A stretch of DNA of 64,000 bases from Shewanella canadensis (GTDB lineage: Bacteria; Pseudomonadota; Gammaproteobacteria; Enterobacterales; Shewanellaceae). The stretch covers positions 1-64,000 of the forward strand of contig NZ_RXNU01000019.1 of the NCBI RefSeq assembly GCF_003966225.1. Direction: 5' to 3'. Of the stretch, positions 50,981-59,532 are shown one piece after another. The notes under the pieces are model-generated. The model ran no database searches, was not told where the DNA came from, and saw nothing but the letters and a program-made list of their open reading frames with translations. Both the position numbers and the translations under genes were made by a program. Every line of letters begins with the position of its first letter. The stretch's first letter is position 1.

Positions 50981-51682
50981 ATGCTCATTAATTTAGGAAG
51001 AATTTTGGAAATTGAAGTAATACAGATCCGCTCGCTGACTAAGCGAAATGCCTTAACCTTAACTTTTTTGGGGATGTTGGGATTGTTTCTCGGGTTTGGT
51101 ATGTTTTTATCCTCTTCCGGGTTATTCGCTCCCGGAATGCTCTGCTTTGCACTCGGCGCGATATCTGCCGTACTGGGAATATCTAAACTGATCGAACCTG
51201 AGGTAAGTGTAGAGCTTAATCAAGAAGGGCTTTTCTACCATCATAGACGGGGTAGCCTGTTTATCGGTTGGGATAATGTTCAGCGTTTCGATACTCCCAA
51301 AGGCGTGGATGGCATAGAGATGATTGAGCTGCCCTTTATCGGAATAAAACTAAAACAGATCAATCCTGTTTTAGACATTATCCCGGGACGGCTTGCAACC
51401 GGGCTGCTTACTGAGCAGAGACCCTTACTCATGTCGGCAGTCACCCTAGATGAGAACCTGGAAGAGTTGGAGTCTTATATGAACTCTGAGTTTACCCCCT
51501 TAGTTGTAAATGAAGAGCGTTATCGAGGTGTGCTGGCGATGTTTGGTCACCGCTGTGAAATGCTCAGCAAAAATTTAGGCTATCATATCTATATTCCTGT
51601 CGATTGCTTAGACAGAACATCGGATGAGTTTGTTCGCTTACTACGGGACTATCTATTGCGTGTTCGGCAGGTAGGGGATTAG
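50981..51682 (+). CDS. DUF2982 family membrane protein
   Basis: 233 residues. Two adjacent hydrophobic segments near residues 28-68 (LTLTFLGMLGLFLGFGMFLS and GMLCFALGAISAVLGISKLI) and a cytoplasmic PH-like domain with RRGSLFIGWDNVQRFDTPKG and FIGIKLKQINPVLDIIPG. The C-terminus ends LLRDYLLRVRQVGD. It belongs to a family of unknown function common in Shewanella and Vibrio. ATG 50981 has a poor ribosome site, and a later in-frame start is possible. Confidence 0.75.
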   Translation: MLINLGRILEIEVIQIRSLTKRNALTLTFLGMLGLFLGFGMFLSSSGLFAPGMLCFALGAISAVLGISKLIEPEVSVELNQEGLFYHHRRGSLFIGWDNVQRFDTPKGVDGIEMIELPFIGIKLKQINPVLDIIPGRLATGLLTEQRPLLMSAVTLDENLEELESYMNSEFTPLVVNEERYRGVLAMFGHRCEMLSKNLGYHIYIPVDCLDRTSDEFVRLLRDYLLRVRQVGD

Positions 51683-51820
51683 ATTGAGCCGAGTGTTTTG
51701 GGTGAATGGTTTAGGAGAATGCTTTGAACATCCTTGTTCGCAGGTTTCTGTTCACAGAAATTTTCTCTGTAAGGCAGAGTAAATAACATTCAAGTGTTTG
51801 AATCAGAATGAAGAAAGAAG

Positions 51821-52216
51821 TTAGCCCGTTTGCAACTCACCTTCAATCTCTGCCTGTTGTGAGTCAAAGTTGTTGAGTAGTGCAATATCTTCTTTGACCC
51901 GAATACCGATAAATTGTCCACCTTCGAAGATCTCCATAGATTCGCAAGCCAACTCACCTTCTACAGTGCCTGTACTGGTGATGTTAAGCTTGCCGCACTT
52001 TAGTTTTCCTTTGAAGTGTCCCGCAACTTTTAATTCATCGCAGTTGAGCTCGCCATCCACATAACCTTCTACTTCGATCGTGATCTTACCCGTTGAGCTT
52101 ATCTTACCGAAGACCTCACCACCGATTAACGCCTCTCCGGCGAAATGGCTTTCACCGGATAATTTGGTACCTGGGGCGACAAAGGTGAGCCCTGATGCTT
52201 TCTTTTTTCCGAACAT
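51821..52216 (-). CDS. Bactofilin (polymer-forming cytoskeletal protein)
   Basis: 131 residues. A short polar N-terminus (MFGKKKASGL) is followed by the right-handed beta-helix core, TFVAPGTKLSGESHFAGEAL through KLKCGKLNITSTGTVEGELA, with regular valine/glycine turns, and ends in EIEGELQTG. Bactofilins polymerise without nucleotide and organise cell-shape or pole factors. No M23 peptidase partner is next to it. Monocistronic. Confidence 0.92.
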   Translation of the reverse strand: MFGKKKASGLTFVAPGTKLSGESHFAGEALIGGEVFGKISSTGKITIEVEGYVDGELNCDELKVAGHFKGKLKCGKLNITSTGTVEGELACESMEIFEGGQFIGIRVKEDIALLNNFDSQQAEIEGELQTG

Positions 52217-52358
52217 ATCTTTTTTCCGAATAAAATTGTCTATCGCAGACTTCGAGATATCCAGATAGTAACCCTAATTTAACAATAAAAAAACCACTAA
52301 TATTTGGCACTTTAATGTCATTATTTTGGCTCTGTTTTTTGTGTTATTTCGCTTAAGA

Positions 52359-52847
52359 TCACAGCTTTTTCCTATCAAATAGGGTAATTGAATTACTGGG
52401 GCAGGGGGCTACACAGGCACCGCAACCGTTGCAGATATCGGTATCTATCTGTGGTTGAGGGGCTTTACCTATAGCGGGGATAAAACTGATGGCTCGTGGG
52501 TCGCATGCATCTTTACAACTCTGACACCAGATCCCTTGCTGGGCAAGGCAAGTATCATTGATATTGGCTTTGAGTTGCCAGGCTTGTTCGCTGGTATCAC
52601 GAAATAATGGTTCGGGGCACACCTCGACACATTTTTGACAAAAGGTGCATTCATCTATAGTGAAGTTAACTTCAGGAAAACCACCATCGCCCTTGATCAT
52701 AATCTTGGTTTCACAGGCCTCAATGCATCTGTCGCAACGGGTGCAGATATCGGTAAATTCGATATCCTGCTTACTCCACGGGGGCCTGATTACATTTGAC
52801 TTTCTTCGACTGAAAAGACGTCGACGGCTCTGGTTTACATTACTCAT
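52359..52847 (-). CDS. napF: Ferredoxin-type protein NapF
   Basis: 162 residues. Cys clusters CTRCDRCIEACETKI and CTFCQKCVEVCPEPLF; a third reads CLAQQGIWCQSCKDACDPRA; the last is CNGCGACVAPCPSNSITLF. This gives four [4Fe-4S] sites, the NapF layout. It has no twin-arginine signal, so it stays in the cytoplasm, where NapF helps mature or feed periplasmic nitrate reductase. No nap structural genes lie in this window. Confidence 0.9.
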   Translation of the reverse strand: MSNVNQSRRRLFSRRKSNVIRPPWSKQDIEFTDICTRCDRCIEACETKIMIKGDGGFPEVNFTIDECTFCQKCVEVCPEPLFRDTSEQAWQLKANINDTCLAQQGIWCQSCKDACDPRAISFIPAIGKAPQPQIDTDICNGCGACVAPCPSNSITLFDRKKL

Positions 52848-52894
52848 CTATTTATCTCTTTAAAGAAGGGGCTGGTACATTGAATCCTGAAGTG

Positions 52895-52918
52895 TTCGCG
52901 GCTAAAGCCGCTCCTACA
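52895..52918. repeat. Single REP arm
   Basis: TTCGCGGCTAAAGCCGCTCC followed by TACA. It is the last member of the family in the window, 14.7 kb beyond the main array, and no opposite arm is seen. Confidence 0.88.
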
Positions 52919-52986
52919 CGGTGAATGTCAAACGACTGCAATACCAAACCCTTCCTTTTTTTAAACCCGGAACCTAAGCTCTTCTT

Positions 52987-54000
52987 TTAGTTTGAATACC
53001 CATTTGGGTTAGTCGATTGCCATTTCCAGCTACTATTTGCCATATCTTCCAGCGTATGAGTCGCTTGCCAGCCTAATTCAGTTTTCGCTTTTTGAGGCGC
53101 AGCGTAACAGGCGGCGATGTCTCCGGGCCGGCGTTCGACAATTTGATATGGAATCGATTTCCCACAGGCCTTCTCGAAAGCCTTGATCATATCGAGAACA
53201 CTATACCCTTTACCCGTTCCTAGGTTATAGGTGACCAAACCTGGTTTTGTATTGAGTTTTTCAAGGGCTCTCAAATGGCCGGTAGCGAGATCGACAACAT
53301 GAATATAATCACGTACCCCCGTGCCGTCATGAGTGGGGTAATCTCCACCAAATACACTCAACTTTTCTCTTTTTCCCACGGCGACCTGAGCAATGAAGGG
53401 CATCAGGTTATTGGGAATATCATTTGGATCTTCGCCGATGCGGCCACTAACATGTGCGCCTACCGGGTTAAAGTAACGTAAGCGTGCAATATTCCAGCTC
53501 GGATCTGAGTGATGGAGGTCATGTAAGATCTGTTCAACCATAAGTTTAGATTGGCCATAAGGGTTCGTTGCGCCCGTAGGGAAATCTTCAGTGATAGGCA
53601 AACTTGCAGGGTCGCCGTAAACGGTAGCCGATGAGCTGAATACTAAATTCTTGACGCCGTGTTCGGCCATGACTTCACAGAGAACCAGAGTGCCGGTGAC
53701 ATTATTTTCATAATATTTCAGTGGCTGGGCGACAGATTCACCAACGGCTTTAAGGCCTGCAAAATGGATGACTGAGTGGATCTGGTGATCGCTGAATACC
53801 TTCTGAAGGAGTGCCTTGTTGAGTACATCTCCCTGATAGAAGGTCACAGACTTTCCGGTGATGCTCTCGACTCTATGCAGCGCTTCTATACTCGAATTAA
53901 CGAGGTTATCGACGATGACAACTTTCTGGCCAGCGTTTAAAAGCTCAACCACGGTATGGCTACCAATATATCCCGCACCACCTGTGACTAATATCGTCAT
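52987..54000 (-). CDS. galE: UDP-glucose 4-epimerase (intact)
   Basis: 337 residues. NAD motif ILVTGGAGYIGSHTVVELLN, catalytic SSSATVYGD plus YGQSK (Tyr/Lys), and SWNIARLRYFNPVGAHVSGR and YLG-type YNLGTGKGYSVLDMIKAFEK. It interconverts UDP-glucose and UDP-galactose. Its start overlaps the galU stop (TAATG), so galU-galE form one operon. A truncated relative lies at 4076-4881. Confidence 0.96.
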   Translation of the reverse strand: MTILVTGGAGYIGSHTVVELLNAGQKVVIVDNLVNSSIEALHRVESITGKSVTFYQGDVLNKALLQKVFSDHQIHSVIHFAGLKAVGESVAQPLKYYENNVTGTLVLCEVMAEHGVKNLVFSSSATVYGDPASLPITEDFPTGATNPYGQSKLMVEQILHDLHHSDPSWNIARLRYFNPVGAHVSGRIGEDPNDIPNNLMPFIAQVAVGKREKLSVFGGDYPTHDGTGVRDYIHVVDLATGHLRALEKLNTKPGLVTYNLGTGKGYSVLDMIKAFEKACGKSIPYQIVERRPGDIAACYAAPQKAKTELGWQATHTLEDMANSSWKWQSTNPNGYSN

Positions 54001-54920
54001 TAATTCATATCCTTGTCGAAGTCTTCTACCAGCTTTTTCAGGTAGTTTTTGAAATCAGTTCCAATCTCTTTATGACGCAGGGCATGCTCGACGCTGGCCT
54101 GCATATAACCTTGCTTATTACCACAGTCGTGGCTTTTTCCTTTCATGTAATAGGCATTAACCGTCTTTTTCTCCATCATCATGGCGATGGCATCGGTTAA
54201 CTGTATCTCATCGCCGGCTCCGGCGGGCGTCTTAGCCAAGAGTGACCAAATATCAGCGGGTAATATGTAACGGCCCACAACGGAAAGGTTTGATGGTGCC
54301 TCATCTATACTGGGTTTTTCTACAAGCTGAACCAAAGGCTTAGACTCTCCGGGTTGAAGTTCTAGCCCGTTAACATCAGCGATACCATATTGGTTAACCT
54401 GATCTTCCGGTACGCCTTCCACCATAATCTGTCCGGTGTCAGTTTGTTCAAATAGCTTGACCATCTCTGCCAGATTATCTTTATTGAGGTTGCAACTGGC
54501 TTCATCGACGATGACATCCGGCAGTAACACAGCAAATGGAGCGTCGCCTACGACGGACTTGGCACATAAAATGGCGTGTCCTAAGCCTTTAGCCTGAGAT
54601 TGACGCACGCTGATAACCGTAACCCCTTTGGGGCAAATGGATTGAACCTCAGAGAGTAGCTGACGTTTAACACGCCTCTCTAGCTGAGCTTCCAGTTCGA
54701 AACTCGTGTCGAAATGGTTTTCAATGGGGTTTTTACTGGCATGGGTAACTAATACTATCTCATTGATACCGGCCGCAATGGCTTCATTAACAACATATTG
54801 TATCAAGGGTTTATCGACGACTGGCAGCATCTCTTTTGGAATAGCTTTAGTGGCCGGAAGCATCCTTGTTCCCAGTCCCGCGACGGGGATAACGGCTTTA
54901 CGAATTCTATGTGGTTTCAT
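54000..54920 (-). CDS. galU: UTP-glucose-1-phosphate uridylyltransferase
   Basis: 306 residues from ATG 54920 (GGGAAAG upstream). Motifs: IRKAVIPVAGLGTRMLPATK, AIPKEMLPVVDKPLIQYVVN, PFAVLLPDVIVDE, LVQLVEKPSIDEAPSNLSVV, GRYILPADIW and DCGNKQGYMQASVEHALRH. It makes UDP-glucose. With galE it could feed the exopolysaccharide locus as well as lipopolysaccharide. Confidence 0.96.
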   Translation of the reverse strand: MKPHRIRKAVIPVAGLGTRMLPATKAIPKEMLPVVDKPLIQYVVNEAIAAGINEIVLVTHASKNPIENHFDTSFELEAQLERRVKRQLLSEVQSICPKGVTVISVRQSQAKGLGHAILCAKSVVGDAPFAVLLPDVIVDEASCNLNKDNLAEMVKLFEQTDTGQIMVEGVPEDQVNQYGIADVNGLELQPGESKPLVQLVEKPSIDEAPSNLSVVGRYILPADIWSLLAKTPAGAGDEIQLTDAIAMMMEKKTVNAYYMKGKSHDCGNKQGYMQASVEHALRHKEIGTDFKNYLKKLVEDFDKDMN

Positions 54921-55094
54921 TCTTTCCCTTTCATACACTTAAAGCTCAATAGACATATTTTAATAAATTGACACGGAAAAGCCATGTTAATAGTGAACTT
55001 AGTCAAAAAATGAATATTCGGCCAGTTTTTGTCAATAAATGGTGACGAGGTAATCCATTGTTTTTAAAGTGCTTACCAGATTGCGAAAATGAGT

Positions 55095-55112
55095 TGTAAG
55101 CAATTTGTTACG
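55095..55112 (+). promoter_or_regulatory. Candidate TyrR box upstream of phhA
   Basis: TGTAAG-CAATTT-GTTACG keeps the TGTAA...TTAC core of the TGTAAA-N6-TTTACA box. It lies 104 bases before the phhA ATG. Confidence 0.5.
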
Positions 55113-55215
55113 CATGAGGGGGTTGGAAGACCAGAAAATAAACTGTGATGGAGTTAACAAAAACCTCGGTTTGGTCAACTATGAATATGGGATCCATAAA
55201 TGATTACAACCTACT

Positions 55216-56013
55216 ATGAGTAAAATAACTGAGTATGTGGCCCGGCAGCCTGATGCAAACGGTCACATTCATTATCCACAAGAAGAGCATGATATTTGGC
55301 GAGAGTTGTATTTAAGGCAAGTGGGTAATTTGTCTCAATATGCATGTCCTGAATACCGTCAGGGGTTGAAAGATCTGGGTTTATCGGGTGAAAAGATCCC
55401 GCAGTTGACTGAAATTGATAAGGTGCTCTTAGAGACCAGTGGCTGGAAAACGTCCGCCGTGCCGGCACTGATCTCTTTCGAGCGTTTCTTTGAGCTGCTG
55501 GCTAATAGGGAGTTCCCCGTTGCTACCTTCATACGCAGCAAAGAGGAGTTCGATTATTTGAGAGAGCCCGATATATTTCATGAAGTATTTGGTCATTGCC
55601 CCTTGCTCACCAATGCCTCTTTTGCGAGGTTTTCCCATGCCTATGGGAAACTGGGATTGGCGGCCAGTAAAGAGGATCGAGTTTATCTGGCCAGGTTGTA
55701 TTGGTTTACCGTAGAGTTTGGCTTACTTCAAGCCAAAGATAGCTCACTTCTGATCTACGGTGGAGGCATTTTAAGCTCACCCGGCGAGACGCAATATGCG
55801 ATGGGTGATAAGCCGCTGGTTAAGCCGTTTAATCTAGTGGATGTGCTGAGGACGCCTTATCGTATCGATATTATGCAGCCTGTCTATTACGCCATAGAGA
55901 GCATAGCGTTCCTTGATGAAATCGTTAATATGGATATCATGGCTGGCGTGCGTGAGGCTAAGAAACTCGGTTTATTTGAACCGCTTTTTGAACCTAAGTC
56001 TAAAGCGGGTTAA
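55216..56013 (+). CDS. phhA: Phenylalanine-4-hydroxylase
   Basis: 265 residues. It oxidises phenylalanine to tyrosine with tetrahydropterin and non-heme iron. Iron site DIFHEVFGHCPLLTNASFAR gives the two His, and YWFTVEFGLLQ the Glu. The C-terminus GVREAKKLGLFEPLFEP is standard for the bacterial form. phhB follows 68 bases later and recycles the pterin cofactor. The ribosome site is weak. Confidence 0.96.
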   Translation: MSKITEYVARQPDANGHIHYPQEEHDIWRELYLRQVGNLSQYACPEYRQGLKDLGLSGEKIPQLTEIDKVLLETSGWKTSAVPALISFERFFELLANREFPVATFIRSKEEFDYLREPDIFHEVFGHCPLLTNASFARFSHAYGKLGLAASKEDRVYLARLYWFTVEFGLLQAKDSSLLIYGGGILSSPGETQYAMGDKPLVKPFNLVDVLRTPYRIDIMQPVYYAIESIAFLDEIVNMDIMAGVREAKKLGLFEPLFEPKSKAG

Positions 56014-56081
56014 TGCTCGAAATAATAATGCAAAAATAACATCAATAACAATAACTAAATCAAGATGGCAAAGGAATCCAG

Positions 56082-56414
56082 ATGACAAAATTAGCCGATA
56101 TGAAGTGTGAAGCCTGCCAGGCAGATGCTCCTCAAGTGACTGACAGTGAACTCGCGGAACTGATCCGTATGATCCCGGATTGGGGAGTTGAAGTGCGTGA
56201 TGGAATTATGCAGCTGGAACGGGTATATAAGTTTAAAAATTTCAAGTTGGCGATGGAGTTTACCAATAAACTTGCCGATCTCGCTGAAGCCGATTTTCAC
56301 CACCCGGGGATCTTAACCGAGTGGGGCAAAGTCACTGTGACCTGGTGGTCTCATTCTGTTAAAGGACTTCACCGTAACGATTTCATTATGGCGGCCAAGA
56401 CCGACCAGTTATAA
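56082..56414 (+). CDS. phhB: Pterin-4a-carbinolamine dehydratase
   Basis: 110 residues. It dehydrates the carbinolamine made by PhhA. The core has KFKNFKLAMEFTNKLADLAE, then EADFHHPGILTEWGKVTVTW with the active-site His pair, and WSHSVKGLHRNDFIMA. AAAGGAA precedes the ATG. A hairpin follows the gene. Confidence 0.95.
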   Translation: MTKLADMKCEACQADAPQVTDSELAELIRMIPDWGVEVRDGIMQLERVYKFKNFKLAMEFTNKLADLAEADFHHPGILTEWGKVTVTWWSHSVKGLHRNDFIMAAKTDQL

Positions 56415-56438
56415 AGTTAAAGCTTAAATCTTGATTAT

Positions 56439-56472
56439 CAGCAGGTTAACTCTAATAAACCTGCTGTTAATT
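56439..56472 (+). terminator. Terminator between phhB and tyrR
   Basis: CAGCAGGTT and AACCTGCTG form a perfect 9-bp stem with a 10-base loop, followed by TTAATTT. Confidence 0.6.
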
Positions 56473-56641
56473 TCAACTAACCCCCATTCTGCTGTAAACA
56501 AGACTTGCCACAATAATCATAACCTTCTAGGGTATAAGCGCCTGAGTTGCTGTCTTTCTCTTTGCCGTATTCACTCTTCGCATTGAAAATTTTGCACCAA
56601 GGGATAAAAACAATACTCTTAATAAAGGGAAATATTACAGT

Positions 56642-58180
56642 ATGCGTCTTGAAGTATGTTGCTTGGACCGTGTTGGTCTAGCGAAAGATATTTTGATGGT
56701 CTTGGAAGGTTATGGCATTAACTTGATTGCTATCGATGCCAGTAATCAGGGGTTTCTCTATTTACAATTTGCTGAAGTTAATTTCGATACGCTTAGCGAA
56801 TTGCTGCCCTCGATCAGAAAGGTTGAAGGCGTTCATGATGTTCGTACCGTCTCTTTTATGCCGTCTGAGCAAGAGCACTACGCCTTGAAAACACTCTTAA
56901 AGACACTGCCTGATTCGGTGTTTTCTATCGATGTGAAAGGGCGCGTTCGTATCGTTAATGAGTCGGCTCTTATGACCGTAGGCATGAGTGAGCATGAAAT
57001 ACTCGATGAGTCACTCAACCATTGGGTTCAGGGCTTCAATTTCAGTCGTTGGCTAAGTGAAACCTTAGTACTTGCCCAAGCAACACGCGTCAACATAGGT
57101 CAAAATGAATATTTGGCTGAGATGTTGCCTATTTATCTACCGGATGAGAGTGATAAATCCATTCTTGCCGGCGCCGTCGTATCACTTAAATCACCCGCCA
57201 GGGTCGGTAAGCAGTTTAACGCTTTACAGAGTCAAACAACGGGCTTTGAAAGCGTACTTGCCACCAGTGACAAGATGAAAGAAGTTCTGGTTCAGGCCAG
57301 GCGCATGGCGCAACTCGATGCCCCTTTACTTATTACCGGTGAAACCGGGACGGGGAAAGAGCTGATGGCGCGCGCGTGCCATGATGCGAGCATGCGTAGA
57401 GAGCACCCCTTCATTGCGATTAACTGCGCCGCTTTACCAGACAGCGCCGCAGAGGAGGAGCTCTTTGGGTTTGTGAGTAACGGAGAGATAGTCAAGAGGG
57501 GCTTCTTCGAGGAGGGCAAAGGTGGCACGGTTTTTCTCGATGAGATTGCCGAGATGTCAAAATCTGCCCAGGTAAAGTTACTGCGTTTACTGCAGGATGG
57601 CACCTTCAGACGCTTGGGAGAGGATAGTGAGGTTAGGGCCGATGTCAGAATCATCTGTTCGACTCAAAAAAACCTCGCCGAAATGTGCCAAACGGGAGAG
57701 TTTAGAGAAGATCTCTACTATCGGATCCATGTATTGAGCTTTCATCTGCCATCGCTTCGAGAGCGAAAAGTCGATGTCATCCCCTTAACCGAAATGTTTT
57801 TAGAACATTACAGCCAGCAATTATCGATTCCGATCAGACGTATTTCGGCCCAGTGTCGTGAACATCTACTCAACTACGCTTGGCCCGGTAATGTCAGGCA
57901 GCTTAAAAATGCCATCTTTCGGGCGGTATCCATGTGGGACGGATCAGCCGAGCTATCGGTGGAGCATTTGAAGCTTCCCTCCTACGCCGAAGGATTCGGT
58001 TATTTCGATCACCAATTCGAAGGCAGCTTAGATCAAGCGATGAAGCAGTTCGAATCGAGCCTGCTGAGAAGGCTGTATCCGGCTTACCCAAGTACACGTC
58101 AGTTAGCCAAGAAGCTAGGCGTATCCCATACGGCGATTGCGAATAAATTGCGAGAATATAAGATCAGCAAGCAAAAATAG
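56642..58180 (+). CDS. tyrR: Aromatic amino-acid regulator TyrR
   Basis: 512 residues. ACT domain 1-75 (MRLEVCCLDRVGLAKDILMV); PAS about 78-190 (LLKTLPDSVFSIDVKGRVRI); AAA+ domain about 205-430 with Walker A GETGTGKELMARACHDASMR, GGTVFLDEIAEMSKSAQVKL and NYAWPGNVRQLKNAIFRAV. The sigma54-contact GAFTGA is replaced by a segment around FGFVSNGEIVKRGFFEEGKG, as expected for TyrR, which works with sigma70. C-terminal helix-turn-helix STRQLAKKLGVSHTAIANKL. It likely controls the flanking phhAB and fahA genes. Confidence 0.95.
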   Translation: MRLEVCCLDRVGLAKDILMVLEGYGINLIAIDASNQGFLYLQFAEVNFDTLSELLPSIRKVEGVHDVRTVSFMPSEQEHYALKTLLKTLPDSVFSIDVKGRVRIVNESALMTVGMSEHEILDESLNHWVQGFNFSRWLSETLVLAQATRVNIGQNEYLAEMLPIYLPDESDKSILAGAVVSLKSPARVGKQFNALQSQTTGFESVLATSDKMKEVLVQARRMAQLDAPLLITGETGTGKELMARACHDASMRREHPFIAINCAALPDSAAEEELFGFVSNGEIVKRGFFEEGKGGTVFLDEIAEMSKSAQVKLLRLLQDGTFRRLGEDSEVRADVRIICSTQKNLAEMCQTGEFREDLYYRIHVLSFHLPSLRERKVDVIPLTEMFLEHYSQQLSIPIRRISAQCREHLLNYAWPGNVRQLKNAIFRAVSMWDGSAELSVEHLKLPSYAEGFGYFDHQFEGSLDQAMKQFESSLLRRLYPAYPSTRQLAKKLGVSHTAIANKLREYKISKQK

Positions 58181-58264
58181 ATGTAAAAGCTTGTTGCCAC
58201 AACAATGCCGGGTTTTTCATCAGTTTCAGTGTGAAAAGCCCAAGTTTGAGCCGCATAGATAGAG

Positions 58265-58282
58265 TGTAATTGTTTATTTACG
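58265..58282 (+). promoter_or_regulatory. Candidate TyrR box upstream of fahA
   Basis: TGTAAT-TGTTTA-TTTACG, ten of twelve specified bases of TGTAAA-N6-TTTACA. It lies 129 bases before the fahA ATG and downstream of tyrR. Confidence 0.65.
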
Positions 58283-58305
58283 CTTTAGTGCTTCATTGAG
58301 CCGAG

Positions 58306-58321
58306 CGTGATTCACATCACA
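58306..58321 (+). promoter_or_regulatory. Candidate CRP site upstream of fahA
   Basis: CGTGA-TTCACA-TCACA matches TGTGA-N6-TCACA at nine of ten positions. It lies 24 bases after the TyrR box. Confidence 0.5.
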
Positions 58322-58410
58322 CTATTTCTATCTGTCTAAGCTTAGGGTATTTCTGTTAATTAGATAAACATACGAGCTATCGTATGGTGAGATTGTCCAC
58401 AGGAGCAGGT

Positions 58411-59397
58411 ATGAAGTTAGCCAGTTATAACAATGGTCGTCGCGACGGTCAGTTGATGTTAGTGAGTAAAGATCTATCTAAAGCTGTGGCTGTCCCCGCC
58501 ATTGCCCATACCATGCAGCAATTACTCGATACATGGGAGCTGCTTCAGCCACAACTGCAAGAGTTGTATGAAGCGTTAAATGATGGCCTGATTGACAGTG
58601 CTGTCGATTTTGATGAAGCGCAATGTTTGTCTCCTCTGCCGCGCGCCTATCAATGGGCCGACGGTAGTGCCTATGTTAATCACGTCGAATTGGTGCGTAA
58701 GGCGCGAGGCGCACAGATGCCAGAAACATTCTGGACCGATCCTCTGGTTTACCAAGGTGGCTCCGACTGTTTTATCGCGCCTAAGGCCGATATCCCGTTA
58801 GCGAGTGAAGAGTGGGGCATCGATTTTGAGTCTGAGATCGCGGTGGTAACAGATGATGTGCCGATGGGCGTTACAACGCAGAATGCCGAAAAGCACATTA
58901 AGCTGTTAATGCTCGTCAATGACGTGTCGTTGCGTAACCTTATTCCTGGTGAATTGGCGAAGGGCTTTGGCTTCTATCAAGCTAAGCCGTCGAGCAGCTT
59001 CTCTCCGGTTGCGGTGACACCGGAAGAGTTAGGTGCACGCTGGGAAGACTCTAAGGTGCACCTGCCTTTAATCACCCATCTGAATGAATCCCTTTTCGGT
59101 CGCCCCAATGCGGGCGTCGATATGACGTTCAACTTCAGTCAATTGGTCTCTCATGTGGCCAAAACACGCCCTTTAGGTGCTGGCGCCATCATAGGCTCAG
59201 GGACTATCTCAAATTATGACCGCAGTGCCGGCTCCAGCTGTTTAGCCGAAACGCGAATGTTGGAAACGATAGCAGAAGGCAAACCATCGACCTCATTTAT
59301 GAAGTTTGGTGACCGCGTACGTATTGAGATGCTGGATGATAACCAGCAGACCATTTTTGGCTCTATCGATCAGCAAGTTGTCGAGTATAAAGGGTAA
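58411..59397 (+). CDS. fahA: Fumarylacetoacetate hydrolase family protein
   Basis: 328 residues from ATG 58411, chosen for the AGGAGCAGG ribosome site upstream; a longer frame starts at 58384. Family marks: YQGGSDCFIAPKADIPLASE, WGIDFESEIAVVTDD, LLMLVNDVSLRNLIPGELAK, GFGFYQAKPSSSFSPVAVTP and AGAIIGSGTISNYDRSAGSS. It should cleave fumarylacetoacetate, the last step of tyrosine breakdown. maiA follows after a terminator. The upstream enzymes (hpd, hmgA) are not in this window. Confidence 0.9.
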   Translation: MKLASYNNGRRDGQLMLVSKDLSKAVAVPAIAHTMQQLLDTWELLQPQLQELYEALNDGLIDSAVDFDEAQCLSPLPRAYQWADGSAYVNHVELVRKARGAQMPETFWTDPLVYQGGSDCFIAPKADIPLASEEWGIDFESEIAVVTDDVPMGVTTQNAEKHIKLLMLVNDVSLRNLIPGELAKGFGFYQAKPSSSFSPVAVTPEELGARWEDSKVHLPLITHLNESLFGRPNAGVDMTFNFSQLVSHVAKTRPLGAGAIIGSGTISNYDRSAGSSCLAETRMLETIAEGKPSTSFMKFGDRVRIEMLDDNQQTIFGSIDQQVVEYKG

Positions 59398-59405
59398 TTC
59401 ATAGC

Positions 59406-59463
59406 TATACCCAAGCGACCTCGAAATGCAGGATTCAACATGTCGAGAAGTGGCTTGGGTATA
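59406..59463. repeat. 58-bp palindromic element with 11-bp perfect arms
   Basis: TATACCCAAGC (59406-59416) and GCTTGGGTATA (59453-59463), with an inner CTCGA / TCGAG pair. It starts 9 bases after the fahA stop. It is not a member of the REPIN family. Confidence 0.75.
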
Positions 59464-59470
59464 TACTTTT

Positions 59471-59502
59471 AAAAAGGCCAATTCGTTGAATTGGCCTTTT
59501 TT
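59471..59502. terminator. Strong Rho-independent terminator after fahA
   Basis: AAAAAGGCCAATTC and GAATTGGCCTTTTT form a 14-bp stem with a 3-base loop and a T-tract; it could work in both directions. Confidence 0.88.
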
Positions 59503-59532
59503 ATACAAATCGATATTGTTTAAGGAATAATT

